From NCBI GenBank assembly GCA_049601975.1, contig JBMYRC010000006.1, positions 1 through 64,000 on the forward strand: 64,000 nucleotides of DNA, read 5' to 3'. Below the pieces are notes generated by a model. It was not told the DNA's origin. It saw only the letters and a list, made by a program, of their open reading frames with translations, and made no database searches. The translations under genes were made by a program, and so were the position numbers. Below, piece by piece: positions 17,105-25,744 of the stretch. Positions within the stretch are counted from its first letter, which is position 1. Each line of letters starts with the position of its first letter. This DNA is from UBA6544 sp049601975. Lineage in GTDB: Bacteria; Pseudomonadota; Alphaproteobacteria; UBA8366.

Positions 17105-18166
17105 CTATTGAAAGCGCGGTATAACCTTCTCGCCGATCAGCTCAATCGACCGCATGACCTGCTCGTGCGTGGTATTACCCGCTTGCATCATAAAGACCAT
17201 TTGATCTAGGCCGATTTCCCCCCAGCGTTCGACGACCCGCGAACAGGTGTCGGCATCGCCACCGACGACCATCGCGTCGTCAATCAGCTCTTCATCTGTC
17301 CGGTCTTTAACCGTCGCCAAGACACCCTTAATCCCCGCAGCAGAGCCGAAGCGCAAACGATTCAATTCCGCATCATTCTGGCCGTAGTACCAACGCGCCG
17401 CCGATGTCGCGATGCCGCGCCCGGTCGCATCGTCGTCGTGGCAACAGGTGATGGCGAAAGCGCCGGCGCTTGGGTTGGCGTACTGGCCATCCCAATCATC
17501 GGGACCACTCATTTTAATCTCCCGCCAATAGGCATCGACTGCGTCCTTCGCCTCTTCGGGTGGCAATCGGGTCACGCCTATGACGCCAAGGCCCCGTTTT
17601 GCCGCGCGAGCCCAAGATTCTAAATTCGAAGCGGCAGTCCACAATGGCGGATGCGGTTTTTGAATAACCCGTGGCACGACCTGGCGCGCCGGTAGGTCGA
17701 AGAACTGGCCCTTAAATCCCGGGAAATGCTCATGCTCGAACATGGACATCACCGCCGTCACAGATTCGTCCGCATACGCGCGCGCGTCGTCACCACTCAC
17801 GCCGAACCCTTCGGTAATGTATTCCGCCGTGCCACGACCGAAACCAAACTCGGCACGGCCTTCGCTTAAAATATCCAAGGTCGCGACCCGTTCCGCCACA
17901 TGGAACGGGTGATGACACGGCAATACGACAACCCCGAAGCCGAGTCGGATGCGCTTGGTGCGCTGACTGATCGCCGCCAGCATCATATCCGGCGCGGCAC
18001 TATGTCCGATCTCGACATAGAAATGCTGCTCGGTAATCCAGATGCGGTCGAAACCGGCCTCTTCCGCTTTCACTGCCTGCTCGACCGCGTTCCAATGCGC
18101 TTCCCGTTCGGTCGTCTCCGACCACGGTCGAGGCATTTGCAGTTGAATCATGAATCCGAACTTCAT
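17105..18166 (-). CDS. Luciferase-like (LLM class) flavin-dependent monooxygenase
   Basis: Bacterial luciferase-like TIM barrel, 353 residues from ATG 18166, preferred over an upstream in-frame start because GGAGG lies 4 bases before it. Landmarks: MKFGFMIQLQMPRPW opening, DRIWITEQHF, RIRLGFGVVVLPCHHPFHVAER (about 75-95), GRAEFGFGRGT, QKPHPPLWTA. Such enzymes use reduced FMN (or F420) and O2 to oxidise or cleave small organic compounds. Divergent from the LysR gene at 18274; the shared region contains a LysR-type box, so this gene may be its target. Confidence 0.87.
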   Translation of the reverse strand: MKFGFMIQLQMPRPWSETTEREAHWNAVEQAVKAEEAGFDRIWITEQHFYVEIGHSAAPDMMLAAISQRTKRIRLGFGVVVLPCHHPFHVAERVATLDILSEGRAEFGFGRGTAEYITEGFGVSGDDARAYADESVTAVMSMFEHEHFPGFKGQFFDLPARQVVPRVIQKPHPPLWTAASNLESWARAAKRGLGVIGVTRLPPEEAKDAVDAYWREIKMSGPDDWDGQYANPSAGAFAITCCHDDDATGRGIATSAARWYYGQNDAELNRLRFGSAAGIKGVLATVKDRTDEELIDDAMVVGGDADTCSRVVERWGEIGLDQMVFMMQAGNTTHEQVMRSIELIGEKVIPRFQ

Positions 18167-18213
18167 TCCATCCTCCAAGGCTTGAGTATCAGGAGCATAG
18201 GGCCTCAAGCTTC

Positions 18214-18229
18214 ATTGCGTCTAATGCAT
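18214..18229. promoter_or_regulatory. Candidate LysR-type operator (T-N11-A)
   Basis: In the 107-base divergent region there is an interrupted palindrome ATTGC-N7-GCAT that contains the T-N11-A core (18216 to 18228) of LysR regulators. It sits between the luciferase-like gene and the LysR gene, where autoregulation and activation sites are expected. Prediction from pattern and position only. Confidence 0.45.
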
Positions 18230-18273
18230 TTCATATATAGAATTTATTACAATTGCGCATAACAGAGATCGAG

Positions 18274-19224
18274 ATGGATTTCCGAGACCTACGGTACTTC
18301 CAAGCCGTCGCCGAGCAAGGCAGCTACAGCCGCGCAGCGGATGCGCTGCGTATTTCACAGCCGGCTCTCAGCCGCGCCGTCCAACGCCTCGAACTTGATT
18401 TAGATGTCTCGCTCTTCGAACGACACGGACATGGCGCACGTCTGACGGAATCCGGCCGGGCCTTGATCGAACGCGCGAACGGGTTGTTGCGGCAATTGGA
18501 GCAAGCCCGCGCCGAGGTCCAGGGTGGGATCGAAACACCCTCCGGCGTATTGGATTTCGCCGTACCACCGGGTGCCGCGACCTATCTCGTGCCGCCGATC
18601 ATCACGGCCCTACAGGCGGCATACCCAAATGTGTTTTTGCGTGTCCACGAAGGATTCAGTGGTCAGCTCAGCGATTGGATTGCGCGCGGTCAGGTTGACC
18701 TCGCCTGTATCCACGATCCCATTCCAATGCGCGGTGTCGCCGTGACCCCCTTGGTCGACGAGGAATTATTTCTGGTCGGCCGCGATCTTCCGTTGAAGGG
18801 CCCGTGTGCTCGGATCAAGGACTTGGCTGATATCCCGCTCATCCTACCAAGCCATGCGCATAGCCTGCGACGATTGATCGACGGATTGGTCGCGGAGAAA
18901 CGGATCACCCTGGACCTCCGAGCGGAAGTCGACGGGCAACCGATCATCAAACTCTTGCTGAGAGAAGGTGTCGGCGCATCCCTCTTGACCTGGGGCGCGA
19001 TCCACGAAGAAGTCGAACGGGGCGAGCTGACCGCGCTGAAATTCAAGCCCTCGCTAAGCTGGCCGCTTACCTTGCTCGAACGGAGCGACGCGACGGTATC
19101 GGCGCCCCACATCACCTTGGTGGAAACCGTAAAGCGGGTCGCACGCGAGCTAACGATTTCCGGTGCATGGCCCGGCCGGGCGCTCGATGGACGGCTCAAA
19201 CAGAAAGGCAAACTGACCGCATGA
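18274..19224 (+). CDS. LysR-family transcriptional regulator
   Basis: A 316-residue LysR protein: N-terminal winged helix MDFRDLRYFQAVAEQGSYSR with AADALRISQPALSRAVQRLE and LFERHGHGARLTESG, linker helix to about residue 90, then the effector domain (DFAVPPGAATYLVPPIITAL onward). ATG 18274 is chosen because the helix-turn-helix begins immediately after it; a TTG at 18253 is an artefact of the open frame. The stop overlaps the start of the ectoine-synthase-like gene (ATGA, 19221-19224), so the regulator and that cupin are coupled. Likely senses a pathway intermediate of the flanking genes. Confidence 0.93.
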   Translation: MDFRDLRYFQAVAEQGSYSRAADALRISQPALSRAVQRLELDLDVSLFERHGHGARLTESGRALIERANGLLRQLEQARAEVQGGIETPSGVLDFAVPPGAATYLVPPIITALQAAYPNVFLRVHEGFSGQLSDWIARGQVDLACIHDPIPMRGVAVTPLVDEELFLVGRDLPLKGPCARIKDLADIPLILPSHAHSLRRLIDGLVAEKRITLDLRAEVDGQPIIKLLLREGVGASLLTWGAIHEEVERGELTALKFKPSLSWPLTLLERSDATVSAPHITLVETVKRVARELTISGAWPGRALDGRLKQKGKLTA

Positions 19225-19601
19225 TTGTCCGAAACCTTGCCGAATTGACCGGTTCGCGCCGCCACGTCAGGTCCCCCACCAGCGAGAGCACTCGCCTGCT
19301 ACTGGCAGAAGACGGTATGGGGTTTTCCCTGAACGTGACCGAAATTGAAGCGGGCCTCGAAATCCAAATGTGCTATCAACATCATCTCGAAGCCGTCTAT
19401 TGCGTCTCCGGCACCGGCAGCATCGAGGATGAAGCCACGGGCACGGTTCACGATATCGCACCGGGGACGATCTACGCCCTCGACCAACATGACGCACATG
19501 TCCTGCGCTCCGCGACGAAACTCGAATTAATCTGCGTCTTCAACCCGGCGCTGGTCGGGACCGAGACAAGAGACTCTTCAGGCGGTTATCCGCCACCATG
19601 A
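19221..19601 (+). CDS. Ectoine-synthase-like cupin (EctC homologue) without EctA/EctB
   Basis: A 126-residue cupin with clear EctC pattern: MIVRNLAEL opening, LLLAEDGMGFS, HHLEAVYCVSGTGSIED, PGTIYALDQHDAHVL and CVFNPALVGTE. The iron ligands of known EctC (Glu in HLEAVY, Tyr in YALD, His in HDAH) are kept. In contrast the region that in true ectoine synthases reads WTSRRLLL is SESTRLLL here, losing the Trp and one Arg of the substrate site. No ectA, ectB or ectD is nearby; instead the gene is coupled to a LysR gene and followed by an MFS exporter. It may be a solitary EctC acting on another substrate. Family call strong, function open. Confidence 0.8.
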   Translation: MIVRNLAELTGSRRHVRSPTSESTRLLLAEDGMGFSLNVTEIEAGLEIQMCYQHHLEAVYCVSGTGSIEDEATGTVHDIAPGTIYALDQHDAHVLRSATKLELICVFNPALVGTETRDSSGGYPPP

Positions 19602-19656
19602 CAAATTGCCGCGATATCATTGCGCGCACCCGCCAAAGGTCCAGATTGTTACTGCC

Positions 19657-21234
19657 TTGTATAACGAAAGTATAGACGACCTCTTCGCCCGATACGGACC
19701 TGCTTACAAATGGTTCGCGACGATCACGTCGGTCATCGGCGGCATGACGGTCATTCTCGCCAGCTCGACGGTTAACGTCGCGTTCCCGGATATTATGGGC
19801 GCGTTCGGCATTGGCCGCGATCAGGCACAACTGCTCTCAACCGGATATTTCGGCGCGATGACCGGTGGCATGTTGCTGTCCGCCTGGGTCATTCAGAACT
19901 TCGGCCAACGGACCGCCTTTATCGGCGCACTCTTGATTTTCATATTGGGCTCCGCGATGAGTGGCCTCGCCACCAATACCGCGTTGCTCTCGTTCGGCCG
20001 GGTCTTCCAAGGGACGGCCGCGGGCGTCGTACAACCCCTCGCCATGGCGGTCACATTCTCGGTCTGGCCGTCGCGGTCCAAGGGTATGTCCATGGGCCTG
20101 TTCAGTATGGGCATGGTATTAGCGCCAATCATAGGACCGACGATGGGCGGCCTCGCGCTCGAGTATTTCAATTGGCACTACATTTTTTTACTACAACTGC
20201 CGACCGCCATCGTCGCCTGCGTTCTCGGTATCCTGTTTATGCCGAGCAAGGAATTACCGAAGAAACTGCCGAAGTTCGACTTCACCGGCTTGCTGCTAAT
20301 GTGGACCAGCCTCGCCTGTCTTTTGCTGTCCTTCAGTTTTGGCCAACGGCTCGGTTGGGTCTCGGATATCATTATCGCCGGGTTCACCATCGGCGTGATC
20401 TCTGCGATCGGCTTTATCTTCCGACAAATCTACGGCTCGCACCCGCTCGTCAACATGAAGCTGTTCTTGGTCCCCCGCTTTAGCGCCGCCGCCGTGATTT
20501 CCTTCTTTGCCGGATGCGCGTTCTTATCCTCGACATTCATGATCCCGCTATTTGTCCAAGAAATTCAACATTACACGCCGCTTCGAGCCGGCATGATGAT
20601 GATTCCAGGCGGCCTGTCGCTGCTCATCCTATTCCCGCTGTCGGGCCGTCTGACCGATTTATTCCCAACCAGCTATTTGATCTATTTCGGGCTGTTCTCG
20701 TTCGGAATGGCATTTGTCCTAATGTCACAGGCCGATGTGAATACGCCGTTCTGGACCTTCGTATCCTTCACAATCCTGATCCGGGTTGGCACCGCCTTCA
20801 TTCGACCAGTCATGAACACGGAAGCGCTGCGGGCGTTGCCGCCGGACCTCGTCAATCAAGGATCGGGAGTTGTCAATTTCATCCGTATGCTGGGCGCGGC
20901 CATTGGCACGAATGTGCTCGTCGTCTTCCTTGAGCTGCGCATTCCGCTGCACATGGACGCCTTCACCGCCACGCAAATCACTGTCAGCCAAGCGAGCGGG
21001 GAATTGTTGGATCATATTACCAGACTACTTTCGGAAGCCGGTGTCGCAGAGGCCATCCGTTCACCCGGTGCCCTAAATTATCTGGGTGAAGTCATCATGG
21101 CGCAGGCAAGTACGCGCGGCTTTCAGGACACGTTCTTGGCACTCGGCATCTTTGCGTTCTGCGGGTTTATACCGGCGATCTATCTCGCGCAGGCACAGCG
21201 AAAACCGACCCCCGCAGCTAATCCGGCGGAATAA
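19657..21234 (+). CDS. DHA2-type MFS exporter (EmrB/QacA-like)
   Basis: A 14-helix MFS protein of about 525 residues. The start is uncertain: TTG 19657 gives YNESIDDLFARYGPAYKW, which lines up with the start of the related gene at 63235 (DVLFARYGPKYRW); a TTG at 19606 would add 17 residues without similarity. Landmarks: STVNVAFPDIMGAFGIGRDQ, FGRVFQGTAAGVVQPLAM, and the antiporter motif GMVLAPIIGPTMGG in helix 5. Drug or metabolite export with protons is the family role. It lies 55 bases after the ectoine-synthase-like gene and may be in the same operon. Confidence 0.85.
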   Translation: MYNESIDDLFARYGPAYKWFATITSVIGGMTVILASSTVNVAFPDIMGAFGIGRDQAQLLSTGYFGAMTGGMLLSAWVIQNFGQRTAFIGALLIFILGSAMSGLATNTALLSFGRVFQGTAAGVVQPLAMAVTFSVWPSRSKGMSMGLFSMGMVLAPIIGPTMGGLALEYFNWHYIFLLQLPTAIVACVLGILFMPSKELPKKLPKFDFTGLLLMWTSLACLLLSFSFGQRLGWVSDIIIAGFTIGVISAIGFIFRQIYGSHPLVNMKLFLVPRFSAAAVISFFAGCAFLSSTFMIPLFVQEIQHYTPLRAGMMMIPGGLSLLILFPLSGRLTDLFPTSYLIYFGLFSFGMAFVLMSQADVNTPFWTFVSFTILIRVGTAFIRPVMNTEALRALPPDLVNQGSGVVNFIRMLGAAIGTNVLVVFLELRIPLHMDAFTATQITVSQASGELLDHITRLLSEAGVAEAIRSPGALNYLGEVIMAQASTRGFQDTFLALGIFAFCGFIPAIYLAQAQRKPTPAANPAE

Positions 21235-21237
21235 TCC

Positions 21238-22284
21238 CTATTTGAATGCGGGCATCACCTGTTCCGCGATCAGCCTAGTGCTATTCGAGATTTGCGCTTC
21301 AGTCAGCAAATTCCCCGCGTTCAGCTCCATCACAACGCCGTCGATACCGAGGACTTCCTGCCATTCAGTCAAGCGATCCACCAACATGGCCGGTGTCCCG
21401 ATAGCAGCGCGGGACGCCAGGATATCGTCATAAGACAGTGCCGAAAGCGCCTGTGATATCTTGGCACGCATGGCCTCGGCACTCGCTCCCTGCGCTCCGG
21501 CGGAAGCTATCATCTTCGCCTGACGTTCGAAATAATGGATGATGCAGTCGCGCGGCTCATCGTAGGCCGCTTGTTCGGTGTCTGCTGCATAAACCGGTAC
21601 CCGCAGGAAGACGCTCCCGTTGCCCTCATGGCCGGCCTTCTTCCAAATATCGCGGTAGACGGCGATGTTGATCTTCAAGGAATCGAGCCCGTCACCGCGC
21701 AGGCCAACGAAGAGCGGCAATCCCTCCTCAGCCACCGTCTTAAAGGTCCCGGGAGAAGAAGCCGCCATCCGCATCGGAGGGTGCGGCTTTTGAATCGGAA
21801 CCGGGATCAATTGCGCGTCGGAGACTTGATAGTATTTTCCATCATGCGAGAATTTCTCGCCAGTCCAGGCTTTCCGCAAGACCGTCAACGACTCCTCGAA
21901 CCGTTCCTGACTTTCGCCGTAGTCGATATTGTAAATCTTGTATTGCCGCGCGAAGCCGCTGCGCCCGATTCCGAAATCGAGCCGCCCACCGCTGATCTGA
22001 TCGACCGACGCAGATTCTTCCGCGACCCGCAGCGGGTTGGTCAACGGCAGGACATAAACCGCCATGCCAATACGAACCCGTTTGGTACATTGCGCAAGCG
22101 CACCGGCGACGACGATGGGAGAAGACAGGACTGAGCGATCCGGCATGAAATGAAATTCCGAGAGCCAGATGCTGTCTAATCCGGTGTCCTCGCAAAGACG
22201 CGCGTGATCGAAGCCTTCGCGGAAGGCTTCCGCGTGAGAGACGCCCGACCGCGTGCCGAACTCCATAAAACTACCGAAATGCAT
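21238..22284 (-). CDS. Luciferase-like (LLM class) flavin-dependent monooxygenase
   Basis: A 348-residue luciferase-like barrel: MHFGSFMEFGTRSGVS, DSIWLSEFHFMPDRSV, RIGMAVYVLPLTNPLRVAEE (about 70-90), GRLDFGIGRSGF and IQKPHPPMRMAAS. Related to but clearly different from the enzyme at 17105-18166. Together with the cupin gene 24 bases upstream on the same strand it forms a probable two-gene unit. It ends 3 bases from the stop of the convergent MFS gene. Reaction: FMNH2-dependent oxygenation; substrate unknown. Confidence 0.87.
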   Translation of the reverse strand: MHFGSFMEFGTRSGVSHAEAFREGFDHARLCEDTGLDSIWLSEFHFMPDRSVLSSPIVVAGALAQCTKRVRIGMAVYVLPLTNPLRVAEESASVDQISGGRLDFGIGRSGFARQYKIYNIDYGESQERFEESLTVLRKAWTGEKFSHDGKYYQVSDAQLIPVPIQKPHPPMRMAASSPGTFKTVAEEGLPLFVGLRGDGLDSLKINIAVYRDIWKKAGHEGNGSVFLRVPVYAADTEQAAYDEPRDCIIHYFERQAKMIASAGAQGASAEAMRAKISQALSALSYDDILASRAAIGTPAMLVDRLTEWQEVLGIDGVVMELNAGNLLTEAQISNSTRLIAEQVMPAFK

Positions 22285-22308
22285 TGCTGATCCTTATTCT
22301 TGTGCGGC

Positions 22309-22767
22309 CTAGCGTTCCAAATCCTGGTCTTCCAGCTTCGGTTTTTCTTTTTGATTGAAGCGCCCATCATAGATCGGTGCCGCTCCAGTCGTGGGCCCTG
22401 GATATTGCATGAACAAAATCTTACAGCCATTTTCCGTTCGCATCTCGCACTCAAAATGCGGGTCTTGCATATAGACCAGGTCACCCGGCGTTAGTGTCCG
22501 GTCGCCGTATTCGCACTCGCCTTCAAGCACGTACCACATCTGAGCAAAGTCATGCTTGTGCAACGGGAAGCCGCCGCCGGGTCCGTAAGTCAGAATTCCT
22601 GCGTTTGGCTCCGTCGGATTCTCAGGCGTCGGATGGAACACCATCTGGCTTACATTAGCGAACCGGGCCATCTCGTGCGGTAGTTCTTCCGGCCGCCGAA
22701 CAATCGGCGCATTGTGTGTCTTCGCCGCCTCTTCCGGCGTAATCTTAGGTTTGCTGTCATCAGGCAT
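22309..22767 (-). CDS. Cupin-domain protein
   Basis: A 152-residue single-domain cupin; motif 1 is GGGFPLHKHDFAQMWYVLEGE (residues about 70-90, with the His-X-His and Glu/Gln metal ligands) and motif 2 LTPGDLVYMQDPHFE with the last His. ATG 22767 follows GGAAGGG; the frame extends to 22866 without support. Small cupins of this kind act as dioxygenases, isomerases or sensors. It precedes the luciferase-like gene on the same strand and is divergent from the acyl-CoA dehydrogenase gene. Confidence 0.82.
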   Translation of the reverse strand: MPDDSKPKITPEEAAKTHNAPIVRRPEELPHEMARFANVSQMVFHPTPENPTEPNAGILTYGPGGGFPLHKHDFAQMWYVLEGECEYGDRTLTPGDLVYMQDPHFECEMRTENGCKILFMQYPGPTTGAAPIYDGRFNQKEKPKLEDQDLER

Positions 22768-22897
22768 GGTCAGGCCCTTCCTGTTGCTGCGATAAAGCCG
22801 CTCGAAAATAACATAGCTTGCTTCCCACGAAGTCGAGAACTTGTCTGAAAAGAGCGTCCGGGACATACTCCTGAAAAGTCGAAACAGGAGCCTCGCG

Positions 22898-24130
22898 ATG
22901 GATTTTCAACTGACATCCGACCAAAAAGATCTACAAGCCCGCGCCCGTGAAATCGCGTACGGTAAATTCGAAGACCGCGCCGCCGAGATCGACCGCAGCG
23001 AGCAATATCCCTGGAATAACGTCGAAGACCTGAAGAACGGCGGCTTCATGGGCATGACCATTCCGAAAGCCTATGGCGGCCAGGGCCGAACTTTCTTTGA
23101 TGCGACCCTCGTCATCGAGCAAATGGCGCAAGTCTGCGGTGTCACGGGACGGATCGTGGTCGAGAGCAATATGGGCGCGATTTCAACAGTGATGAAATAC
23201 GGTACCGAGGAACAAAAAAAGATGGCGGCAGAGTTCGTCCTGGACGGCGATAAGCCCGCGATCTGCATTACCGAGCCCGACGCCGGCAGTGCCGCGACCG
23301 AGATGACGACGCGCGCCGACAAAAAGGGCGACAAATACATCCTGAACGGTAAGAAGCACTGGATTACCGGTGCCGGGGCGTCCCGATTACACCTCATCTT
23401 TGCCCGCGTCTTCGACGAGAGCGGCGAGGAGCAAGGCATTGGCGGATTCCTCGGTGTGCGGGACGTGACACCTGGCCTCAGCATCGGCAACCGCGAGCCC
23501 ACCATGGGCTTGCGCGGCATACCCGAAGCCGAAGTGATCATGCAGGACATGGAAGTCGACGAGGATGCGCTGGTGATGCCACCACGTGGATTGCGCAAGG
23601 GCTTCGCCGACCTGATGGACGCCTATAACTCCCAGCGCGTTGGCGCGGGCACGATGGCGCTCGGCATCGCACAGGGTGCCTACCAACATGCGCTGGAATA
23701 CGTGCAGGAACGCGAGCAGTTCGGACGTCCAATTTATGAGTTTCAGGGCCTGCAATGGATGCTGGCCGACATGGCGATCCAGATCGACTGCGCACAGCTA
23801 ATGCTCTACCGCGCTGCCGCCAGCGCGGGCGATGGCTTCCCCGACGCGACAGAGGCAGCGAAGGCAAAGATCGTTGCTGCCGATATGGCTCTGAAGGTGA
23901 CGAACGATGCTCTGCAATTATTCGGTGCGACCGGATATTCCCGACGACGCCCGATGGAGCGTTTCTGCCGCGACGGCCGGATGTTCTCGATCGGCGGCGG
24001 CACCGCACAGATTCTCCGCACCGTGGTAGCGACGCGTATCCTCGGCAAAAAACTGCCGCAAACACGCGACGGCTTCACCAAGCTCGCGGAGCGGGAGGCG
24101 GCAGCGGCGGTGAAAGACGCGGCGGAGTAA
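22898..24130 (+). CDS. Acyl-CoA dehydrogenase
   Basis: A 410-residue FAD acyl-CoA dehydrogenase: MDFQLTSDQKDLQARAREIA helix, AICITEPDAGSAATEMTT (about 120-140, FAD/substrate loop), KHWITGAGAS, GLRGIPEAEV, and the C-terminal block QREQFGRPIYEFQGLQWMLADM and LQLFGATGYSRRRPMERFCRDGRM (about 335-370), where Glu at the RDGRM-preceding position or a late Glu acts as base in relatives. ATG 22898 follows CAGGAG. Introduces a double bond into an acyl-CoA thioester; chain type unknown. Single gene, followed by a palindromic repeat and a P450. Confidence 0.92.
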   Translation: MDFQLTSDQKDLQARAREIAYGKFEDRAAEIDRSEQYPWNNVEDLKNGGFMGMTIPKAYGGQGRTFFDATLVIEQMAQVCGVTGRIVVESNMGAISTVMKYGTEEQKKMAAEFVLDGDKPAICITEPDAGSAATEMTTRADKKGDKYILNGKKHWITGAGASRLHLIFARVFDESGEEQGIGGFLGVRDVTPGLSIGNREPTMGLRGIPEAEVIMQDMEVDEDALVMPPRGLRKGFADLMDAYNSQRVGAGTMALGIAQGAYQHALEYVQEREQFGRPIYEFQGLQWMLADMAIQIDCAQLMLYRAAASAGDGFPDATEAAKAKIVAADMALKVTNDALQLFGATGYSRRRPMERFCRDGRMFSIGGGTAQILRTVVATRILGKKLPQTRDGFTKLAEREAAAAVKDAAE

Positions 24131-24136
24131 AGAAAG

Positions 24137-24230
24137 TCCCCTCACCCTCTCCCACGAGGGGAGAGGGGACGTTACCGAGCAGCTAGATAGAATTTCCTCT
24201 CCCCGTGTGGGAGAGGGCTAGGGTGAGGGA
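24137..24230. repeat. REP-like palindromic element between acyl-CoA dehydrogenase and P450
   Basis: Two arms, TCCCCTCACCCTCTCCC at 24137 and GGGAGAGGGCTAGGGTGAGG at 24210, are near reverse complements, and each arm contains its own short hairpin (CCCTCTCC/GGAGAGGG). Such extragenic palindromes are common in proteobacterial intergenic regions and may stop transcription or protect mRNA ends. Confidence 0.75.
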
Positions 24231-24262
24231 ACTGCTCAACTAGCCGGAATCGGAAATGAGGA

Positions 24263-25522
24263 ATGATTGACGGCATCACCCCCTGGGGCGGCAATATGGA
24301 TGATCCGCGTTCGAACGCGGAAAAGGTCGCCGCCTTCGATCCATTGTCACTTCATGCAAATTTCCTCGACGACCCCTACCCCACCTATAAGCTCCTCCGC
24401 GAGTTGGACCCGGTTCATCGCTGCCCGGACGGAAGCTACTTCCTAACCCGCTATGACGATCTGGCCAAGGTCTACAAAGGAGCAGAATTCAGTTCCGATA
24501 AGACGCGGGAGTTCGGGCCGAAATATGGGACGGACAGCCCCCTCTATCAGCATCATACAATGAGTCTCGTCTTCAACGATCCGCCATTACACACGCGCGT
24601 GCGGAGCCTGCTCTCACCGGCCTTCACACCGCGCGCCTTACGGGAGCTCGAGCCCGACCTGGTGGCCCTTATCGAACGTCTGCTCGACGCGGCCGAAGAG
24701 AAAGGATATTTCGACCTAATCTCGGATTACGCGTCGGCCATCCCGGTAGAAGTTGTCGGCAATATGCTGGGTATACCGCACTCGGACAGGGGGCCGTTGC
24801 GAGATTGGTCGCTTGCCATACTGGGCGCGTTGGAGCCGGTCACGCCACCGGAGGTCCTGGAACGCGGCAATAATGCTGTAGCAACATTCGCCGACTACCT
24901 CGCCAATCTCATCGACGACCGCAGAAAGAACCCGGACCAATACGCGGACGACGTGATGGCGCGCTTGATCGCGGGCTCGCCCGATGGCGACAAGCTGAGC
25001 GAGGTGGAGTTGATCCAGAACTGCATCTTCATTCTGAACGCGGGCCATGAGACAACGACGAACCTGATTGGCAACGGCGTCTCCGCGCTTTTCGATAATC
25101 CAGATGCATTCGGTAAACTAAAGGCAGATCCGGAATTGATCGACACTGCGGTCGAAGAATTTCTACGCTTCGAGAGCTCGAACCAACTCGGCAACCGGCG
25201 CGTTACCCGTGATACGATCGTCGGCGGGGTCGAGATGTCGGAGGGCACCTATATCCACCTGTGCATCGGTGCCGCCAATCGTGACCCGGCGCAATTCCCT
25301 GACCCCGAATACCTGGATATCGAACGCCGTCCGAACCGGCACCTCGCCTTTGCCTCTGGGGCCCATGCCTGTGCGGGCATGAGTCTGGCGCGCCTTGAGG
25401 GCCGGATCGCGATAAAGCGCTTGGTCGAACGATTCCCGAAGCTTTCTCAGGATGGACTTTATACACGAGGTGGACGCGCCCGGTTTCGCGGGTTTCTGTC
25501 TTACCCTGTACGTGTTACCTGA
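24263..25522 (+). CDS. Cytochrome P450
   Basis: A 419-residue soluble bacterial P450 monooxygenase. The I-helix oxygen motif is AGHETT (260-265), the K-helix ExxR is E299-R302, and the heme loop FASGAHACAG places the thiolate at Cys370. Residues 34-45 (FLDDPYPTYKLL) are typical of class I actinobacterial/proteobacterial P450s. A GAAATGAGGA stretch just before ATG 24263 supports that start; an ATG at 24296 is an alternative. No ferredoxin or reductase gene is adjacent, so electrons come from elsewhere. Substrate unknown. Confidence 0.93.
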   Translation: MIDGITPWGGNMDDPRSNAEKVAAFDPLSLHANFLDDPYPTYKLLRELDPVHRCPDGSYFLTRYDDLAKVYKGAEFSSDKTREFGPKYGTDSPLYQHHTMSLVFNDPPLHTRVRSLLSPAFTPRALRELEPDLVALIERLLDAAEEKGYFDLISDYASAIPVEVVGNMLGIPHSDRGPLRDWSLAILGALEPVTPPEVLERGNNAVATFADYLANLIDDRRKNPDQYADDVMARLIAGSPDGDKLSEVELIQNCIFILNAGHETTTNLIGNGVSALFDNPDAFGKLKADPELIDTAVEEFLRFESSNQLGNRRVTRDTIVGGVEMSEGTYIHLCIGAANRDPAQFPDPEYLDIERRPNRHLAFASGAHACAGMSLARLEGRIAIKRLVERFPKLSQDGLYTRGGRARFRGFLSYPVRVT

Positions 25523-25575
25523 GAGTAGAAATTTACACACATGTGTTAGTCAGCGAGCAACGGAGTAAAATTCTT

Positions 25576-25740
25576 ATGGCGAAAAAAGCCGCGAAGACCA
25601 AGAAACCTGCCGCTTCCAAGAAACGCACATCCAAAAAATCGACCACAGCTCGGGCGCCGCGCGCCGGTGATACTGTCTCAACGAGCGTCCTCGACGGCGC
25701 GATGAAAGATGTGATCCGAGGTTCGTTCCTGAAGAACTGA
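25576..25740 (+). CDS. Small lysine/alanine-rich basic protein
   Basis: A 54-residue protein whose first 30 residues are almost only Lys, Ala, Thr, Ser and Arg (MAKKAAKTKKPAASKKRTSK), like the tail of histone H1 or bacterial Hc1-type proteins, followed by a short conserved-looking end VLDGAMKDVIRGSFLKN. It may bind DNA or RNA. There is no clear ribosome-binding site except GGAG at 25562. Ends 4 bases before the stop of the convergent NTF2-like gene. I do not recognise the family. Confidence 0.55.
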   Translation: MAKKAAKTKKPAASKKRTSKKSTTARAPRAGDTVSTSVLDGAMKDVIRGSFLKN

Positions 25741-25744
25741 GAAT

